Assembly: GCF_003610465.1 (NCBI RefSeq)
Contig: NZ_RAQI01000004.1
Coordinates: 1-64,000, forward strand
Source of the DNA: Xenorhabdus ehlersii
Lineage (GTDB): Bacteria > Pseudomonadota > Gammaproteobacteria > Enterobacterales > Enterobacteriaceae
DNA length: 64,000 nt
Direction: 5' to 3'
Shown: one piece after another, positions 11,660 to 22,702 of the stretch
Numbering within the stretch: position 1 is the stretch's first letter
How the letters are laid out: each line of letters starts with the position of its first letter
Notes under the pieces: model-generated
What the model was told of the DNA's origin: nothing
The model's input: the letters and a program-made list of their open reading frames with translations, nothing else
Database searches by the model: none
Made by a program: the position numbers and the translations under genes

Positions 11660-13207
11660 GTGGCGGTTTATCCTCTTAATACTGAACCCAAGGGAGCGGA
11701 ATATCTCAAGGCGGCATTGAGTGCGCCAGTTTATGATGTTGCTCAAGTCACTCCCTTACAGGAAATGAAAAAAATCTCTGCACGTTTAGGCAATACTATT
11801 TTGGTTAAACGGGAAGATCGCCAGTTGGTACATAGTTTCAAATTGCGCGGTGCGTACGCGATGATCGCAGGTTTGACGGAAGAGCAAAAAAGCAAAGGTG
11901 TGATCACGGCTTCCGCAGGCAACCATGCGCAAGGTGTTGCATTATCGGCCAGTAAGGTTGGCATAAAAGCCACTATTGTTATGCCGATAGCGACAGCGGA
12001 TATTAAAGTCGATGCAGTTCGCAGTTTTGGTGGAGAGGTTTTGTTGCATGGTACGAACTTCGATGAAGCAAAGGCAAAAGCCATTGAGATAGCAAAAGAG
12101 CACGGTTACACCTTCGTTCCACCCTTTGACCATCCTGTCGTGATTGCAGGCCAGGCTACATTGGCAATGGAGTTGCTACAGCAGGATGTTCATCTTGATC
12201 GCATCTTTGTTCCGGTTGGTGGTGGCGGGTTGATTGCAGGGGTTGCCGTTCTGATCAAACAGCTTGTACCTGAAATGAAAGTCATTGGTGTGGAAGCCGA
12301 AGATTCTGCCTGTTTGAAAGCGGCACTGGAAGCAGGGCATCCGGTCGATTTGCCAAGAGTTGGATTATTCGCGGAAGGCGTAGCTGTCAAACGCATTGGC
12401 GACGAAACGTTTCGTTTATGCCAGCAATATGTCGATGATGTTATTACGGTAGACAGTGATGCTATCTGTGCTGCGATGAAAGATATCTTTGAAGATGTCA
12501 GGGCGGTTGCAGAACCTTCCGGTGCGCTGGCGCTGGCAGGCTTGAAGAAATATGTCCAGCAACATCAGATTCAGGGAGAACGGCTGGCACATATTCTTTC
12601 TGGGGCTAATGTGAATTTTCATGGATTGCGTTACGTTTCAGAACGCTGCGAGCTTGGAGAGCAACGCGAAGCCTTGCTGGCAGTGACGATCCCTGAACAA
12701 AAGGGAAGCTTCTTACAGTTCTGTCAGATACTGGGTACTCGTGTTGTGACTGAATTTAGCTATCGTTATTCGGATGCGACAGATCCAAATCAGGCCTGCA
12801 TTTTTGTTGGTATCAGATTGAGTCGGGGAAATGCTGAACGTCGTGAAATCATTAAAGAATTAAAATCATCAGGGTATCAAGTCGCCGATTTTACGGATGA
12901 TGAAATGGCGAAGCTGCATGTTCGTTATATGATCGGTGGCAGACCATCCAAGCCATTGCAGGAGCGATTGTTTAGTTTTGCTTTTCCTGAATCTCCAGGT
13001 GCTTTGCTGAAATTTTTGCAGACACTGGGGACTCATTGGAATATCACGCTGTTTCATTACCGTAGTCATGGCACGGATTATGGGCGTGTATTGGCTGCCT
13101 TTGAGCTTTCAGGGCCAGAAGTGTGTTTTGATCGCCATTTGAATGTGTTGGGCTATGAATACCATGATGAAACCGATAATCCTTCGTTTAAATTATTTCT
13201 GACTTAG
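11660..13207 (+). CDS. ilvA: Threonine deaminase (biosynthetic)
   Basis: PLP-dependent conversion of threonine to 2-oxobutyrate, the committed and isoleucine-inhibited step of Ile synthesis. 515 aa with a GTG start 2 bp after ilvD. The PLP lysine is Lys-61 in HSFKLRGAY; the phosphate-binding loop VGGGGLIAG follows, and the C-terminal part holds the tandem ACT-like regulatory domains typical of the long allosteric form. It is the last gene of ilvGMEDA. Confidence 0.97.
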   Translation: MAVYPLNTEPKGAEYLKAALSAPVYDVAQVTPLQEMKKISARLGNTILVKREDRQLVHSFKLRGAYAMIAGLTEEQKSKGVITASAGNHAQGVALSASKVGIKATIVMPIATADIKVDAVRSFGGEVLLHGTNFDEAKAKAIEIAKEHGYTFVPPFDHPVVIAGQATLAMELLQQDVHLDRIFVPVGGGGLIAGVAVLIKQLVPEMKVIGVEAEDSACLKAALEAGHPVDLPRVGLFAEGVAVKRIGDETFRLCQQYVDDVITVDSDAICAAMKDIFEDVRAVAEPSGALALAGLKKYVQQHQIQGERLAHILSGANVNFHGLRYVSERCELGEQREALLAVTIPEQKGSFLQFCQILGTRVVTEFSYRYSDATDPNQACIFVGIRLSRGNAERREIIKELKSSGYQVADFTDDEMAKLHVRYMIGGRPSKPLQERLFSFAFPESPGALLKFLQTLGTHWNITLFHYRSHGTDYGRVLAAFELSGPEVCFDRHLNVLGYEYHDETDNPSFKLFLT

Positions 13208-13223
13208 TCATAAATCAATTAAA

Positions 13224-13269
13224 TAAACAGCAAAATATCTTCCAAAGGGAAGTTGTTTTGCTGATTTTA
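13224..13269. terminator. Bidirectional terminator between convergent ilvA and ilvY
   Basis: CAGCAAAA (13228-13235) pairs with TTTTGCTG (13256-13263), with an inner CTTCC/GGAAG stem closed by AAA. A- and T-rich flanks on both sides suit termination in both directions between the convergent genes. Confidence 0.8.
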
Positions 13270-13296
13270 TATATTCAGATCATGACGAAATCCAGA

Positions 13297-14178
13297 CTAC
13301 AATAGCGCCCAAAATGCCTTAATCAACGGTTCGCCCAAGCGCTTACTCAACGCACAGACACCCAATTCAAACGGCTCGACCAAAGCAATATTTTCCAGCA
13401 GTGAAATACGGTTACGCACAGGTTCAGGACTGTTTTCGACAACAACCGTAGGGATCAGTGCAATCCCACAACCTAATGCTACCATAGAAACAATCGCTTC
13501 ATGGCCGGAAACTGTCGCGTAAATGACGGGGTGCAGGATCTTATGTCGGCGGAACCACAGTTCAATACGTTTGCGGGAAGGGCCGTGCTCAGGCAGGATA
13601 AAAGGGATATTATTCCAGTCGGGGTGTTCCTGGGTAGCGAGATTTCTCACGGCACAAGGCAGAGAAGGAGCAATCAGTACCAGTGGTACTTCACCTATTT
13701 TGGTAAAGCTGACATTATCAGGCAGTTTCTCTGGCTTACCTGCAATCCCTAAATCCACAGCATCGGATTGAACTTTATCAACGGCATCAGCAGCGTCTCC
13801 TGTTGTCAGTTTAATTTCCACCAGGGGATGTTCTGCCCGAAATTTATCCAATACTTGTGGAAGATGGCTATACGCAGCCGTGACTGAACAGAATAGACGT
13901 AACTCTCCCGTTAGTGATGGGCTTTGGTGGTTTAATGAATGCTGTAACTGTTTATATTGCAGGAGAGTTTGCTGGGCAAATTGTTTGAATTGTTCACCGG
14001 CTAAGGTCAATTTTACTGTCCGGTTATCCCGCAGAAAAAGCGGATGCCCCAATAATTCCTCAAGACGCTGGATCTGGCGTGAAAGTGTGGATGGACTGAC
14101 GTGCATGGCCTTAGCTGAGCGGCCAAAGTGACAACTTTCTGCAAGGTGTAAAAACAGTTTTAAATCACGTAGATCCAT
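13297..14178 (-). CDS. ilvY: LysR-type activator IlvY
   Basis: Positive regulator of ilvC that responds to acetolactate and acetohydroxybutyrate in E. coli. 293 aa: N-terminal HTH (FGRSAKAMHVSPSTLSRQIQRLE, about residues 18-40) and a C-terminal LysR effector-binding domain. Divergent from ilvC across 160 bp, the standard ilvY-ilvC arrangement, with inverted repeats that fit operators. Confidence 0.95.
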   Translation of the reverse strand: MDLRDLKLFLHLAESCHFGRSAKAMHVSPSTLSRQIQRLEELLGHPLFLRDNRTVKLTLAGEQFKQFAQQTLLQYKQLQHSLNHQSPSLTGELRLFCSVTAAYSHLPQVLDKFRAEHPLVEIKLTTGDAADAVDKVQSDAVDLGIAGKPEKLPDNVSFTKIGEVPLVLIAPSLPCAVRNLATQEHPDWNNIPFILPEHGPSRKRIELWFRRHKILHPVIYATVSGHEAIVSMVALGCGIALIPTVVVENSPEPVRNRISLLENIALVEPFELGVCALSKRLGEPLIKAFWALL

Positions 14179-14225
14179 CGTTTTTAGGCCTTTTATCGAG
14201 AGGCTGTTTGCCGTGAAAAAGTTTG

Positions 14226-14303
14226 TTGCATAAACTGCAATATAGTCTTGTTAATATATCAATTTCAGCAATGGCTTGCATGTCATATATTGTTTCTATG
14301 CAA
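14226..14303. promoter_or_regulatory. Probable IlvY operators in the ilvY-ilvC intergenic region
   Basis: Two symmetric elements: TTGCA-N5-TGCAA at 14226-14240, a compact LysR-type palindrome, and a wider TTGCAT...ATGCAA pair with arms at 14276-14281 and 14298-14303. E. coli IlvY binds tandem operators in this gap with TTGC/GCAA half-sites. The first element is the stronger candidate. Confidence 0.6.
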
Positions 14304-14338
14304 ACGACCTCACACCTAATTATTATATCGGAGTCACC

Positions 14339-15817
14339 ATGGCTAATTATTTTGATACATTGAACTTACGCCAACAATTGGCGCAGTTAGGCAAATGTCG
14401 GTTTATGGCGCGGGAAGAATTTGCTGACGAAGCAGGGTATTTGAAAGGCAAGAAAGTGGTGATCATTGGTTGTGGTGCGCAAGGGCTAAACCAAGGTCTC
14501 AATATGCGTGATTCTGGTTTAGATATTGCCTATGCCTTGCGTAAAGAAGCGATTGATGAAAAACGACCATCATGGCGTAAGGCAACCGAAAATGGTTTTA
14601 AGGTTGGCACTTATGAAGAATTAATTCCACAGGCTGATTTGGTTATCAACCTGACACCAGACAAACAGCATTCAGCGGTGGTTCAGGCAGTGCAACCCTT
14701 GATGAAAGAAGGTGCAGCACTGGGCTATTCCCACGGTTTCAACATCGTCGAAGTGGGTGAGCAGATACGCAAAGATATCACCGTTGTGATGGTTGCGCCT
14801 AAATGCCCGGGTACGGAAGTGCGTGAAGAGTATAAGCGTGGATTTGGTGTGCCTACTCTGATTGCTGTACATCCAGAAAATGATGCAAAAGGCGAAGGGA
14901 TGGCGATCGCGAAAGCGTGGGCAGCCGCAACAGGGGGACATCGGGCGGGTGTACTGGAATCTTCTTTTGTAGCAGAAGTTAAGTCTGATTTGATGGGAGA
15001 ACAAACCATTCTGTGTGGCATGTTACAGGCTGGTTCTTTGTTGTGTTATGACCAACTGATTGCTGATGGTGTTGATCCCGGTTTTGCCGGAAAATTAATT
15101 CAATTTGGTTGGGAAACTATCACTGAAGCGCTGAAACAGGGTGGCATTACATTGATGATGGATCGTCTTTCTAATCCAGCAAAATTGCGTGCCTATGCCT
15201 TATCTGAACAACTGAAAACTATTTTGACTCCTCTGTTCCAGAAACATATGGATGACATCATTTCTGGTGAATTTTCTTCCACAATGATGGCAGACTGGGC
15301 AAATGACGATAAGAATTTGCTGGCTTGGCGTGAGGAAACCGGTAAGACGTCGTTCGAAAATTACCCAGACTACACAGGGCATATCAGTGAGCAGGAATAC
15401 TTTGATCATGGCGTCCTGATGGTTGCAATGGTCAAGGCGGGGGTAGAACTGGCATTCGAGACGATGGTAGATACTGGCATTATCGAAGAGTCTGCTTATT
15501 ATGAATCTTTGCATGAACTGCCGTTGATTGCGAATACCATCGCTCGCAAGCGTTTGTATGAAATGAACGTGGTAATTTCTGATACTGCAGAATACGGTAA
15601 CTATCTGTTCTCATATGTCGCTGTTCCGTTGCTGAAAGAGAAATTTATGGCAACCTTGCAAGCAGGGGACTTAGGAAAAGAAGTTGCAGATCGTAGCGTT
15701 GATAATGCGCAGTTGCGTGATGTGAATGAAGCGATCCGTAACCATCCGATTGAAGTTATCGGTCGTACTTTGCGTGGCTATATGACAGATATGAAACGCA
15801 TTGCAGTCGGTGGCTAA
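14339..15817 (+). CDS. ilvC: Ketol-acid reductoisomerase (class II)
   Basis: NADPH- and Mg-dependent isomeroreductase, the second common step of branched-chain synthesis. From ATG 14339 (GGAG 4 nt upstream; alignment begins [14 protein letters not shown]) it has 492 aa, the long two-knotted-domain form typical of enterobacteria. NADPH-binding GCGAQG is near residue 45, and the C-terminal acidic metal-binding segments are conserved. Regulated by IlvY; separated from the ilvLGMEDA operon by ilvY. Confidence 0.97.
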   Translation: MANYFDTLNLRQQLAQLGKCRFMAREEFADEAGYLKGKKVVIIGCGAQGLNQGLNMRDSGLDIAYALRKEAIDEKRPSWRKATENGFKVGTYEELIPQADLVINLTPDKQHSAVVQAVQPLMKEGAALGYSHGFNIVEVGEQIRKDITVVMVAPKCPGTEVREEYKRGFGVPTLIAVHPENDAKGEGMAIAKAWAAATGGHRAGVLESSFVAEVKSDLMGEQTILCGMLQAGSLLCYDQLIADGVDPGFAGKLIQFGWETITEALKQGGITLMMDRLSNPAKLRAYALSEQLKTILTPLFQKHMDDIISGEFSSTMMADWANDDKNLLAWREETGKTSFENYPDYTGHISEQEYFDHGVLMVAMVKAGVELAFETMVDTGIIEESAYYESLHELPLIANTIARKRLYEMNVVISDTAEYGNYLFSYVAVPLLKEKFMATLQAGDLGKEVADRSVDNAQLRDVNEAIRNHPIEVIGRTLRGYMTDMKRIAVGG

Positions 15818-15830
15818 TATCATGTTTATC

Positions 15831-15867
15831 CTGCCCGAAGTGACTTTATCGGGCAGGCAGTTCTTTC
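15831..15867. terminator. Terminator between ilvC and the HDAC-like gene
   Basis: CTGCCCGA (15831-15838) pairs with TCGGGCAG (15849-15856), loop of 10 nt, followed by GCAGTTCTTTC. It lies between two convergent genes. Confidence 0.75.
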
Positions 15868-16987
15868 ATTCTTGCAAATCGAATTTCAATTTTAGTTCAT
15901 CAATGGCTTGTCGCTGAAATGCTTCAAATCGTTCTTTCGGTTGCTGCGATTGGATCATATTTAGCGCAGGATCGTTGACTTTAGTGCGTACACCGCTTAA
16001 TTCCTCCATGACAGCCAACCCACAGAAAGGCACATAGGCTTCAGAATATCCCCCTTCGTGAACGATGACTAACTTGCCATGGCACAACTCATCGGCTGCT
16101 TGCTGTACCCTGCGGGTCATTTCACGGAAGCTGTCACTGTGCAATTGCATTCGTGCCAGAGGATCAAACGCATTGGCATCATAGCCGCAGGCAATGATGA
16201 TCAACTCGGGTTGGTAACGTCGCAATGCAGGGAGTACAATCTGATCCATAGCATAAAGATAACTATTGTGCCCAGCTCCTGCCATCAATGGGATATTGAT
16301 ATTAAACCCTTCTCCTTTACCCGCCCCGATATCTTCCTCGCCACTATAGCCTTCGGGATAGCAGCCATCTTGATGCAGTGAAATAGTCAAAACATCATCA
16401 CGTTCCCAGAAGATATGTTGGGTTCCATTGCCGTGGTGAACATCCCAGTCAATGACTGCGACTCGACCAACCCCAAGCTGTTCTTTTGCATGCTCAATGG
16501 CGAGGGCAATATTGGCAAGGAAACAGAATCCCATTGCTTGATCTGGCAGGCAGTGGTGTCCGGGGGGACGGGAAAGGCTGTAGGCATTATCCAACTCGCC
16601 TTGTAACACCGCTTTTACTGCGGCATAAGTTAGTCCGGCGGATAGTTTGGCTATTTCATAGCTACCTTGTCCTATTGGTGCCTCTGAGCCTAATGTTCCT
16701 CCGCCATTATCACTCACGGTCTTAAAGCGCTGTAAATACTCTTCGGTATGAACCAGTCTCAGCGTTGCATCATCAAGAGGTTCAGCACCACGCAGTTGCA
16801 ATGAATGACTTAATCCCGAAACATCCATTAAGTTTTTCATTCTGCGTTTTGTTTCCGGTGATTCTGCATGTCCTGCACCGTTGGGAGGTTGTACCCATCC
16901 TCCAACCGGAAATGTCATAACGTGTGATAATCCCGAATTATGCCAGAAACAGAGTTCATCAAAGAAAAAGCCTGTTTTACGTAACAT
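15866..16987 (-). CDS. Class II histone-deacetylase-like amidohydrolase
   Basis: Zn-dependent deacetylase of the arginase/HDAC fold; bacterial members act on acetylated small molecules or acetyl-lysine. Start set at ATG 16987 (373 aa) because AGAGGA lies 6 nt upstream; the frame opens 33 bp earlier. His-144/His-145 (PPGHH), Zn ligands Asp-182, His-184 (DWDVHHG) and Asp-270 (GYDAN), and Tyr-314 (EGGY) all sit where the bacterial HDAH family (about 369 aa) has them. It is catalytically complete. E. coli has ppiC and other genes at this locus instead, so this is a lineage-specific gene. The natural substrate cannot be told. Confidence 0.88.
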   Translation of the reverse strand: MLRKTGFFFDELCFWHNSGLSHVMTFPVGGWVQPPNGAGHAESPETKRRMKNLMDVSGLSHSLQLRGAEPLDDATLRLVHTEEYLQRFKTVSDNGGGTLGSEAPIGQGSYEIAKLSAGLTYAAVKAVLQGELDNAYSLSRPPGHHCLPDQAMGFCFLANIALAIEHAKEQLGVGRVAVIDWDVHHGNGTQHIFWERDDVLTISLHQDGCYPEGYSGEEDIGAGKGEGFNINIPLMAGAGHNSYLYAMDQIVLPALRRYQPELIIIACGYDANAFDPLARMQLHSDSFREMTRRVQQAADELCHGKLVIVHEGGYSEAYVPFCGLAVMEELSGVRTKVNDPALNMIQSQQPKERFEAFQRQAIDELKLKFDLQE

Positions 16988-17014
16988 ATTACATCCTCTT
17001 TGATTCCATTTATC

Positions 17015-17034
17015 TTTCAAGCTGCAACTTGAAA
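17015..17034. repeat. Short palindromic intergenic element
   Basis: TTTCAAG-CTGCAA-CTTGAAA, a 7-bp perfect inverted repeat in the divergent HDAC-like/rep gap. It could be a regulator site for either gene or a copy of a short dispersed repeat. Confidence 0.5.
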
Positions 17035-17247
17035 TCTATTTGGTATATTGATTGTAGTCAGTAAGCGCAATTGATGGTTATAACATCAACGTAGTTAAAT
17101 AGATCCTATGTATTTCAATTACAATAGAATCAATATTGATATATTTGGCCTGAGTAATTTAAGTTATTAATGAAAAAATTATTTTGTAATTTATCATATA
17201 GATTAATAATAAAATGAATGAGTTTTAGATATAACTTTCAAAACAGT

Positions 17248-19281
17248 ATGCGATTAAATCCAAGCCAACAACAAGCGGTTGAATTTGTAACAGGACCTTG
17301 TCTGGTTCTGGCGGGTGCGGGCTCCGGCAAGACTCGAGTGATCACCAATAAAATTGCTCACCTGATCCGCACCTGTGGTTATCAGGCTCGCCATATTGCG
17401 GCAGTCACTTTTACTAACAAAGCGGCACGTGAGATGAAAGAACGTGTTGCCCAAACCTTGGGTCGTAAGGAGACTCGGGGATTAATGATCTCGACTTTCC
17501 ATACCTTGGGATTGGAGATCGTTAAGCGTGAATACAAAGCGCTGGGAATGAAAAGTAACTTCTCATTATTTGATGATCAAGATCAGATGGCTTTGCTAAA
17601 AGATCTCACTGCGGATTTGCTGCAAGAAGATAAAGATCTGCTACAAAAACTGATTTCGAACATTTCTAACTGGAAGAATGACTTAATATCGCCAGAACAA
17701 GTAATGAGAATGGCACGTTCAGCGCAGGAACACCAGTTTGCAGAATGTTACCGTCGTTATGACTTGCACCTGAATAGTTGTAATGTTCTCGATTTTGATG
17801 ATCTAATTACCAAACCAACTTTGCTGTTAATGCATGATGAGGAAGTCAGGGAGCGTTGGCAGAATAAAATTCGCTACTTGCTGGTGGATGAATATCAGGA
17901 TACGAATACCAGTCAATATCAACTGGTGAAATTATTGGTGGGTAATCGCGCACGTTTTACCGTGGTTGGGGATGATGATCAATCCATTTATTCATGGCGT
18001 GGTGCTCGTCCACAGAATTTGATTTTATTGAAGGATGATTTCCCGCAGTTGAATGTGATTAAGCTGGAACAAAATTACCGTTCATCAGGGCGGATATTGA
18101 AAGCGGCGAATATTCTGATAGCCAACAATCCCCATGTTTTTGAAAAAAAACTCTTTTCGGAATTGGGGTATGGTGATCCGCTCAGGGTGATCGAAGCGAA
18201 CAATGAAGATCATGAAGCTGAGCGTGTGGTGGGGGAGTTGATCGCTCATCACTTTATCAATAAAACGGAATATAAAGATTACGCTATTTTATATCGCGGT
18301 AATCACCAATCCCGTATCTTCGAAAAAATGTTGATGCAAAACCGCATTCCTTACCGAATTTCGGGGGGAACATCATTCTTTTCTCGGCCTGAAATTAAAA
18401 ACCTGCTCTCTTATTTGCGTGTTTTGACCAATCCTGAGGATGACAGTGCATTTTTACGTATCGTCAATACACCACGACGAGAAATCGGTGCGGTGACGAT
18501 CCAGAAATTGGGGGAATGGGCGAATCAGCGTAGCAAGAGCTTATATCAAGCCAGTTTTGATCTTGGGCTGGAACAGCATTTAACAGGGCGTGGTTTGGCT
18601 GCATTACAGCGCTTTACCCACTGGATGGACGAAATAGCTCGTCAGGCGGAGCGGGAGCCACTGCTGGCGGTGAGAGACTTACTGCGTGGCATGGATTACG
18701 AAAGTTGGTTATATGAAACCTCCCCCAGCCCAAAAGCGGCTGAAATGAGAATGAAGAACGTCAACCAACTTTTCACTTGGATGAGTGAAATGCTGGAGGG
18801 AGATGACTTGAATGAGTCAATGTCTCTTTCCCAAGTCGTGGCGCGTTTTGCGTTGCGGGATATGCTGGAGAGAGGCGAGGAAGATGAAGAGTTGGATCAG
18901 GTTCAGTTAATGACGTTACATGCTTCCAAAGGGCTGGAGTTTCCCTATGTTTTTTTGGTGGGTATGGAAGAAGGTTTGTTACCTCACCAAAGCAGCATTG
19001 ATGAAGACAATATTGAGGAAGAGCGTCGTTTGGCTTATGTGGGCATTACGCGCGCGCGGAGAGAACTTTTTTTCACTTTCAGCAAAGAGCGTCGCCAGTT
19101 TGGTGAACTTATCCGTCCAGAACCGAGCCGATTCTTGCTTGAGTTGCCGCAGGATGACTTGGATTGGCCACAAGGTAAGCGGGTGATGAGCGCAGAGGAA
19201 AGGATGAAACAGGGGCAATCGCGACTTGCCGACATTAAATCCCGTCTGGGACTTGGGCTGAAAACCGACAATAATAAATAG
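17248..19281 (+). CDS. rep: ATP-dependent DNA helicase Rep
   Basis: Superfamily 1 3'-5' helicase that clears proteins ahead of the replication fork. The frame opens at 17218, but alignment to E. coli Rep (MRLNPGQQQAVEF) sets the start at ATG 17248, giving 677 aa. Walker A AGAGSGKT is near residues 22-29; [20 protein letters not shown] and the C-terminal [12 protein letters not shown] motif are all present. No good Shine-Dalgarno sequence precedes the start. Convergent with gppA. Confidence 0.96.
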   Translation: MRLNPSQQQAVEFVTGPCLVLAGAGSGKTRVITNKIAHLIRTCGYQARHIAAVTFTNKAAREMKERVAQTLGRKETRGLMISTFHTLGLEIVKREYKALGMKSNFSLFDDQDQMALLKDLTADLLQEDKDLLQKLISNISNWKNDLISPEQVMRMARSAQEHQFAECYRRYDLHLNSCNVLDFDDLITKPTLLLMHDEEVRERWQNKIRYLLVDEYQDTNTSQYQLVKLLVGNRARFTVVGDDDQSIYSWRGARPQNLILLKDDFPQLNVIKLEQNYRSSGRILKAANILIANNPHVFEKKLFSELGYGDPLRVIEANNEDHEAERVVGELIAHHFINKTEYKDYAILYRGNHQSRIFEKMLMQNRIPYRISGGTSFFSRPEIKNLLSYLRVLTNPEDDSAFLRIVNTPRREIGAVTIQKLGEWANQRSKSLYQASFDLGLEQHLTGRGLAALQRFTHWMDEIARQAEREPLLAVRDLLRGMDYESWLYETSPSPKAAEMRMKNVNQLFTWMSEMLEGDDLNESMSLSQVVARFALRDMLERGEEDEELDQVQLMTLHASKGLEFPYVFLVGMEEGLLPHQSSIDEDNIEEERRLAYVGITRARRELFFTFSKERRQFGELIRPEPSRFLLELPQDDLDWPQGKRVMSAEERMKQGQSRLADIKSRLGLGLKTDNNK

Positions 19282-19292
19282 TACGATAATAG

Positions 19293-19322
19293 TCCCCTGC
19301 ATTTATGGATAAGTGCAGGGGA
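19293..19322. terminator. Terminator between rep and gppA
   Basis: TCCCCTGCA (19293-19301) pairs with TGCAGGGGA (19314-19322), a 9-bp perfect stem between convergent genes. No long T-tract follows in either direction. Confidence 0.7.
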
Positions 19323-19336
19323 ATAAAGTAGAAACT

Positions 19337-20845
19337 TTAGCCGAGACGAGCATTATTTTGCTCTTCAAACAACAATAACCATTGGACATAACTCTGCCAC
19401 TTCGTTTCTTGCTGTAATGCTTCAGTTCTGAGCGGGTGTTTTATCTGCCATTGATGGGGCAAGGTGATGATGAGCGTTTCATTTTTCGCCTGTAATCGTA
19501 AAGCTGGCAAAGTATCATCCCGCCGACGGCTGGCGAAAATAATTGCCAGCCGCAATAAGCGACATAACTTTTGTGCCTGTAGCGATGGCACAGCATTTTG
19601 CTGACTAAGTGATGCCAGATCCACTGGACCGCTTTGATTTTTCAATAGAATAGCCAACAGTCGTTTTTGGGCAGGAGTATAACCAGGCAGATCCAAGTGG
19701 CTTATCAAATAAGCGGAATGTGCAGGTCCCTGACGAAAATCAACAAACAGGCCTATTTCATGGAGCAAACAGGCACCGACCAATAACTCACGACAACGTT
19801 CGTCCAATTTCCATGAATTAGCAACTTGTTGGCAAAAATTTTCGGCTAACTGTTTGACACGCTGTGCCTGTTCAATATCCAGTTGAAAGCGATACTGAAT
19901 ATTGCACAGGGTTCTTGCCCGAATATCCTGTTCGATCGACAAATTCAGCATCCCATAAACCAGACCTTCACGTAGTGCGCCGCCTGCTAATATCATACTT
20001 TCGATATTCAATGCCTGAAAAATGGCGATTAAGATTGCCAATCCACTTGGAAAAACCAACGCCCGTTCCAGTGTCAGCCCATCAATTTCTAACTCTTCCA
20101 GCTTGCCGCACCCAATCGCCTGATGTTTAAGTTGCTGGAGTTTGGATAGGGTGATCAGTTCATCCATACCTTGAGCAATCATAATTTCCTGCAAGGCTTG
20201 TACCGTGCCGGAAGCTCCTACACAAACGTTCCAGCCTTGCTCAAGCAGCTTAGGGGTAACAGAGCTGAGAATATCATGTGCAGCAGTTTCTGCATTAGCA
20301 AAGTTTTCTGCTGTCAGGCGGCGATCATTGAAATAACGTTCCAGCCAGGTAACACAGCCCATTTCAAGGCTGAAAAGCTGGTTGGCTTTGGCGCCGATAC
20401 CGGTTACCAATTCGGTACTGGCACCACCAATATCTACAACAAGTCGCTTTTCAGACCCGCCGGTCGTGTGAGCGACACCTTGATAAATTAGCTGGGCCTC
20501 TTCTTCGCCGCTGATCACATGAACAGGTTTGCCTAATATTTCTGAGGCCTTTCTGGTAAATTCATCTGAATTTTTTGCCAGCCTCAAGGTTGCGGTAGCA
20601 ACAATGCGGATCTGTGAGACAGGAATATCCTGCAGATATTCGGAAAAGAGGCGCAAGCACTGCCATCCTCGTTCCATTGCCTGTTGTGATAAATGATTAT
20701 TTTTATCTAATCCGGCAGCCAGCCTGACTTTGCGTTTGATGCGAGTAACGACTTGAATGCTGCCGGATACATCACGGACAACCAACATGTGAAAACTGTT
20801 TGAGCCTAAATCGATAGCCGCATAAAGCGAAGAAGCACTTAGCAT
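19337..20845 (-). CDS. gppA: Guanosine-5'-triphosphate,3'-diphosphate pyrophosphatase
   Basis: Ppx/GppA-family phosphohydrolase converting pppGpp to ppGpp (also exopolyphosphatase) in the stringent response. 502 aa (E. coli 494). The ASKHA-fold phosphate-1 loop [11 protein letters not shown] is at residues 9-19, and the [10 protein letters not shown] motif is near 143. The C-terminal half is the HD-like GppA domain. Downstream of rhlB on the same strand across a gap of about 100 bp, as in E. coli. Confidence 0.95.
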   Translation of the reverse strand: MLSASSLYAAIDLGSNSFHMLVVRDVSGSIQVVTRIKRKVRLAAGLDKNNHLSQQAMERGWQCLRLFSEYLQDIPVSQIRIVATATLRLAKNSDEFTRKASEILGKPVHVISGEEEAQLIYQGVAHTTGGSEKRLVVDIGGASTELVTGIGAKANQLFSLEMGCVTWLERYFNDRRLTAENFANAETAAHDILSSVTPKLLEQGWNVCVGASGTVQALQEIMIAQGMDELITLSKLQQLKHQAIGCGKLEELEIDGLTLERALVFPSGLAILIAIFQALNIESMILAGGALREGLVYGMLNLSIEQDIRARTLCNIQYRFQLDIEQAQRVKQLAENFCQQVANSWKLDERCRELLVGACLLHEIGLFVDFRQGPAHSAYLISHLDLPGYTPAQKRLLAILLKNQSGPVDLASLSQQNAVPSLQAQKLCRLLRLAIIFASRRRDDTLPALRLQAKNETLIITLPHQWQIKHPLRTEALQQETKWQSYVQWLLLFEEQNNARLG

Positions 20846-20948
20846 AGTATTTATTCCGGCCTGTGTTGTTTCAGCATCGTGTTATTTCAACATTACGTTA
20901 TTCCAATACCGATCGTACTATTCCAGCATTATTCAGCATTGCGTCATT

Positions 20949-22232
20949 TTAGCCTGGGCGCTTACTGTTACGTGTTGCATTGCCACGGCGTGGTATGTTG
21001 GTACGCCGTGGATGCCCCCCTGAGCGGGTGCGATTACGACGCTTAGGTACTGGCAGATCTTTTAGCAATGCATCACTGTTATATTTGCTAACAGGTATCT
21101 GGTGTTGAATATATTCTTCAATGGCTGGTAAGTTCAGCGCATACTCTTCACATGCCAGACTGATAGAATGACCACTTTCTCCAGCACGGCCTGTCCGACC
21201 AATCCGGTGAACATAATCTTCACAGTCATCGGGTAGATCATAGTTAAATACATGTGTCACTGATGGGATATGCAGCCCTCGGGCGGCAACATCTGTGGCA
21301 ACCAGAATGTCTAGATTGCCCAAGCTGAATTCTTCAAGAATACGCAGGCGTTTTTTCTGTGCAACATCACCAGTCAGCAAACCAACCCGATGACCATCAG
21401 CAGCCAGATGGGCCCAGATGTCTTCACAACGGTGTTTGGTATTGGCAAAAATAATGCAGCGATCAGGCCACTCTTCTTCCAGCAGAGTCTGTAGCAGACG
21501 CATTTTCTCTTCGTTGGAAGGATAAAATAGCTCTTCCTTAATGCGGTGCCCGGTTTTTTGCAGCGGTTCCACTTCCACATACTCAGGATTATTCATCTGC
21601 TCAAAAGCCAGTTCACGCACTCGATAAGAGAGGGTTGCGGAAAATAGCAAATTCATTCTTTCTGTAGCCGCGGGGAGCCGACGGAACAACCAGCGAATAT
21701 CTTTGATAAAGCCCAGGTCATACATGCGATCCGCTTCATCAAGTACAATAACTTGAATGGCACCAAGATGGATATGGCCCTGTTTTGCGTAATCGATCAA
21801 ACGCCCTGTTGTGCCAATGACGATATCGACGCCAGCTTCCAGAACCTTGAGCTGTTTATCATAGCCATCACCGCCGTAGGCAAGACCCATTTTCAACCCA
21901 GTGACTTGTGCTAATTCTTCTGCGTCAGAGTATATTTGAACCGCCAATTCACGGGTAGGCGCCATAATCAGTGCTCTTGGCTGATTAGTTTTACGCTCTT
22001 TCTTCGCAGGGTGAGTCAATAAGTAATTAAAAGTAGACGCCAAAAATGCCAGCGTCTTGCCCGTTCCGGTTTGTGCTTGCCCCGCAACATCTCGGCCTTC
22101 GACAGTTAAAGGCAATGTTAGCGCCTGTATCGGCGTGCAGTTGGAAAACCCCTTTTTTTCAAGGGCTTCTAAGACTTTGGGGTGCAATGCGAAGTCGGAA
22201 AACTTCTTTTCTGTCAAATGTGTTTTGCTCAT
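20949..22232 (-). CDS. rhlB: DEAD-box RNA helicase RhlB
   Basis: Degradosome RNA helicase that unwinds structured RNA for PNPase. 427 aa. Q-motif near 10-40, Walker A AQTGTGKT at 53-60, VLDEADRM (DEAD box), SAT, and VI motif [10 protein letters not shown] are all present. The basic, Arg-rich C-terminal tail ([13 protein letters not shown]...) is as in E. coli RhlB. Divergent from trxA. Confidence 0.96.
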   Translation of the reverse strand: MSKTHLTEKKFSDFALHPKVLEALEKKGFSNCTPIQALTLPLTVEGRDVAGQAQTGTGKTLAFLASTFNYLLTHPAKKERKTNQPRALIMAPTRELAVQIYSDAEELAQVTGLKMGLAYGGDGYDKQLKVLEAGVDIVIGTTGRLIDYAKQGHIHLGAIQVIVLDEADRMYDLGFIKDIRWLFRRLPAATERMNLLFSATLSYRVRELAFEQMNNPEYVEVEPLQKTGHRIKEELFYPSNEEKMRLLQTLLEEEWPDRCIIFANTKHRCEDIWAHLAADGHRVGLLTGDVAQKKRLRILEEFSLGNLDILVATDVAARGLHIPSVTHVFNYDLPDDCEDYVHRIGRTGRAGESGHSISLACEEYALNLPAIEEYIQHQIPVSKYNSDALLKDLPVPKRRNRTRSGGHPRRTNIPRRGNATRNSKRPG

Positions 22233-22351
22233 AGTAAGGTAGAATATCAGTTAACTATTGCTTTAAGAAAGTGTATCCGCTGAAATAAAGACACCCTTAT
22301 GTTGGTTAATGTACACTGACACTGTAAAAGATTTTACTTTTGGAGCAAAAA

Positions 22352-22678
22352 ATGAGTGCGAATATTATCTCTCTGACTGATGCTGGCTTTGGAAACGATG
22401 TTTTGAAAGCACAAGGTCCTGTTCTCGTTGAATTCTGGGCTGAGTGGTGCGGTCCTTGCAAAATGATTGCCCCTATTCTGGATGAGATTGCCACAGAATA
22501 CGAAGGAAAACTGACAGTTGGCAAGCTGAACATTGATGATAACCCAGCAACAGCACCAGAATACGGTATTCGTGGTATTCCAACTCTGATTCTGTTTAAA
22601 GGCGGTGAAAAGGTTGCCGTAAAAGTGGGTGCTTTGTCAAAAACTCAACTGAAAGAGTTTTTGGAACCACACCTATAA
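22352..22678 (+). CDS. trxA: Thioredoxin 1
   Basis: Cytosolic disulfide reductase, 108 aa, with the redox motif W-CGPC-K (Cys-33/Cys-36) and cis-Pro in GIPTL. The start is ATG 22352 with GGAG 6 nt upstream; a TTG 12 bp earlier is in frame but not needed. Divergent from rhlB, followed by the long leader region of rho. Confidence 0.97.
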   Translation: MSANIISLTDAGFGNDVLKAQGPVLVEFWAEWCGPCKMIAPILDEIATEYEGKLTVGKLNIDDNPATAPEYGIRGIPTLILFKGGEKVAVKVGALSKTQLKEFLEPHL

Positions 22679-22702
22679 TTTAGAATTAGGTCACAGTAAT
22701 TA

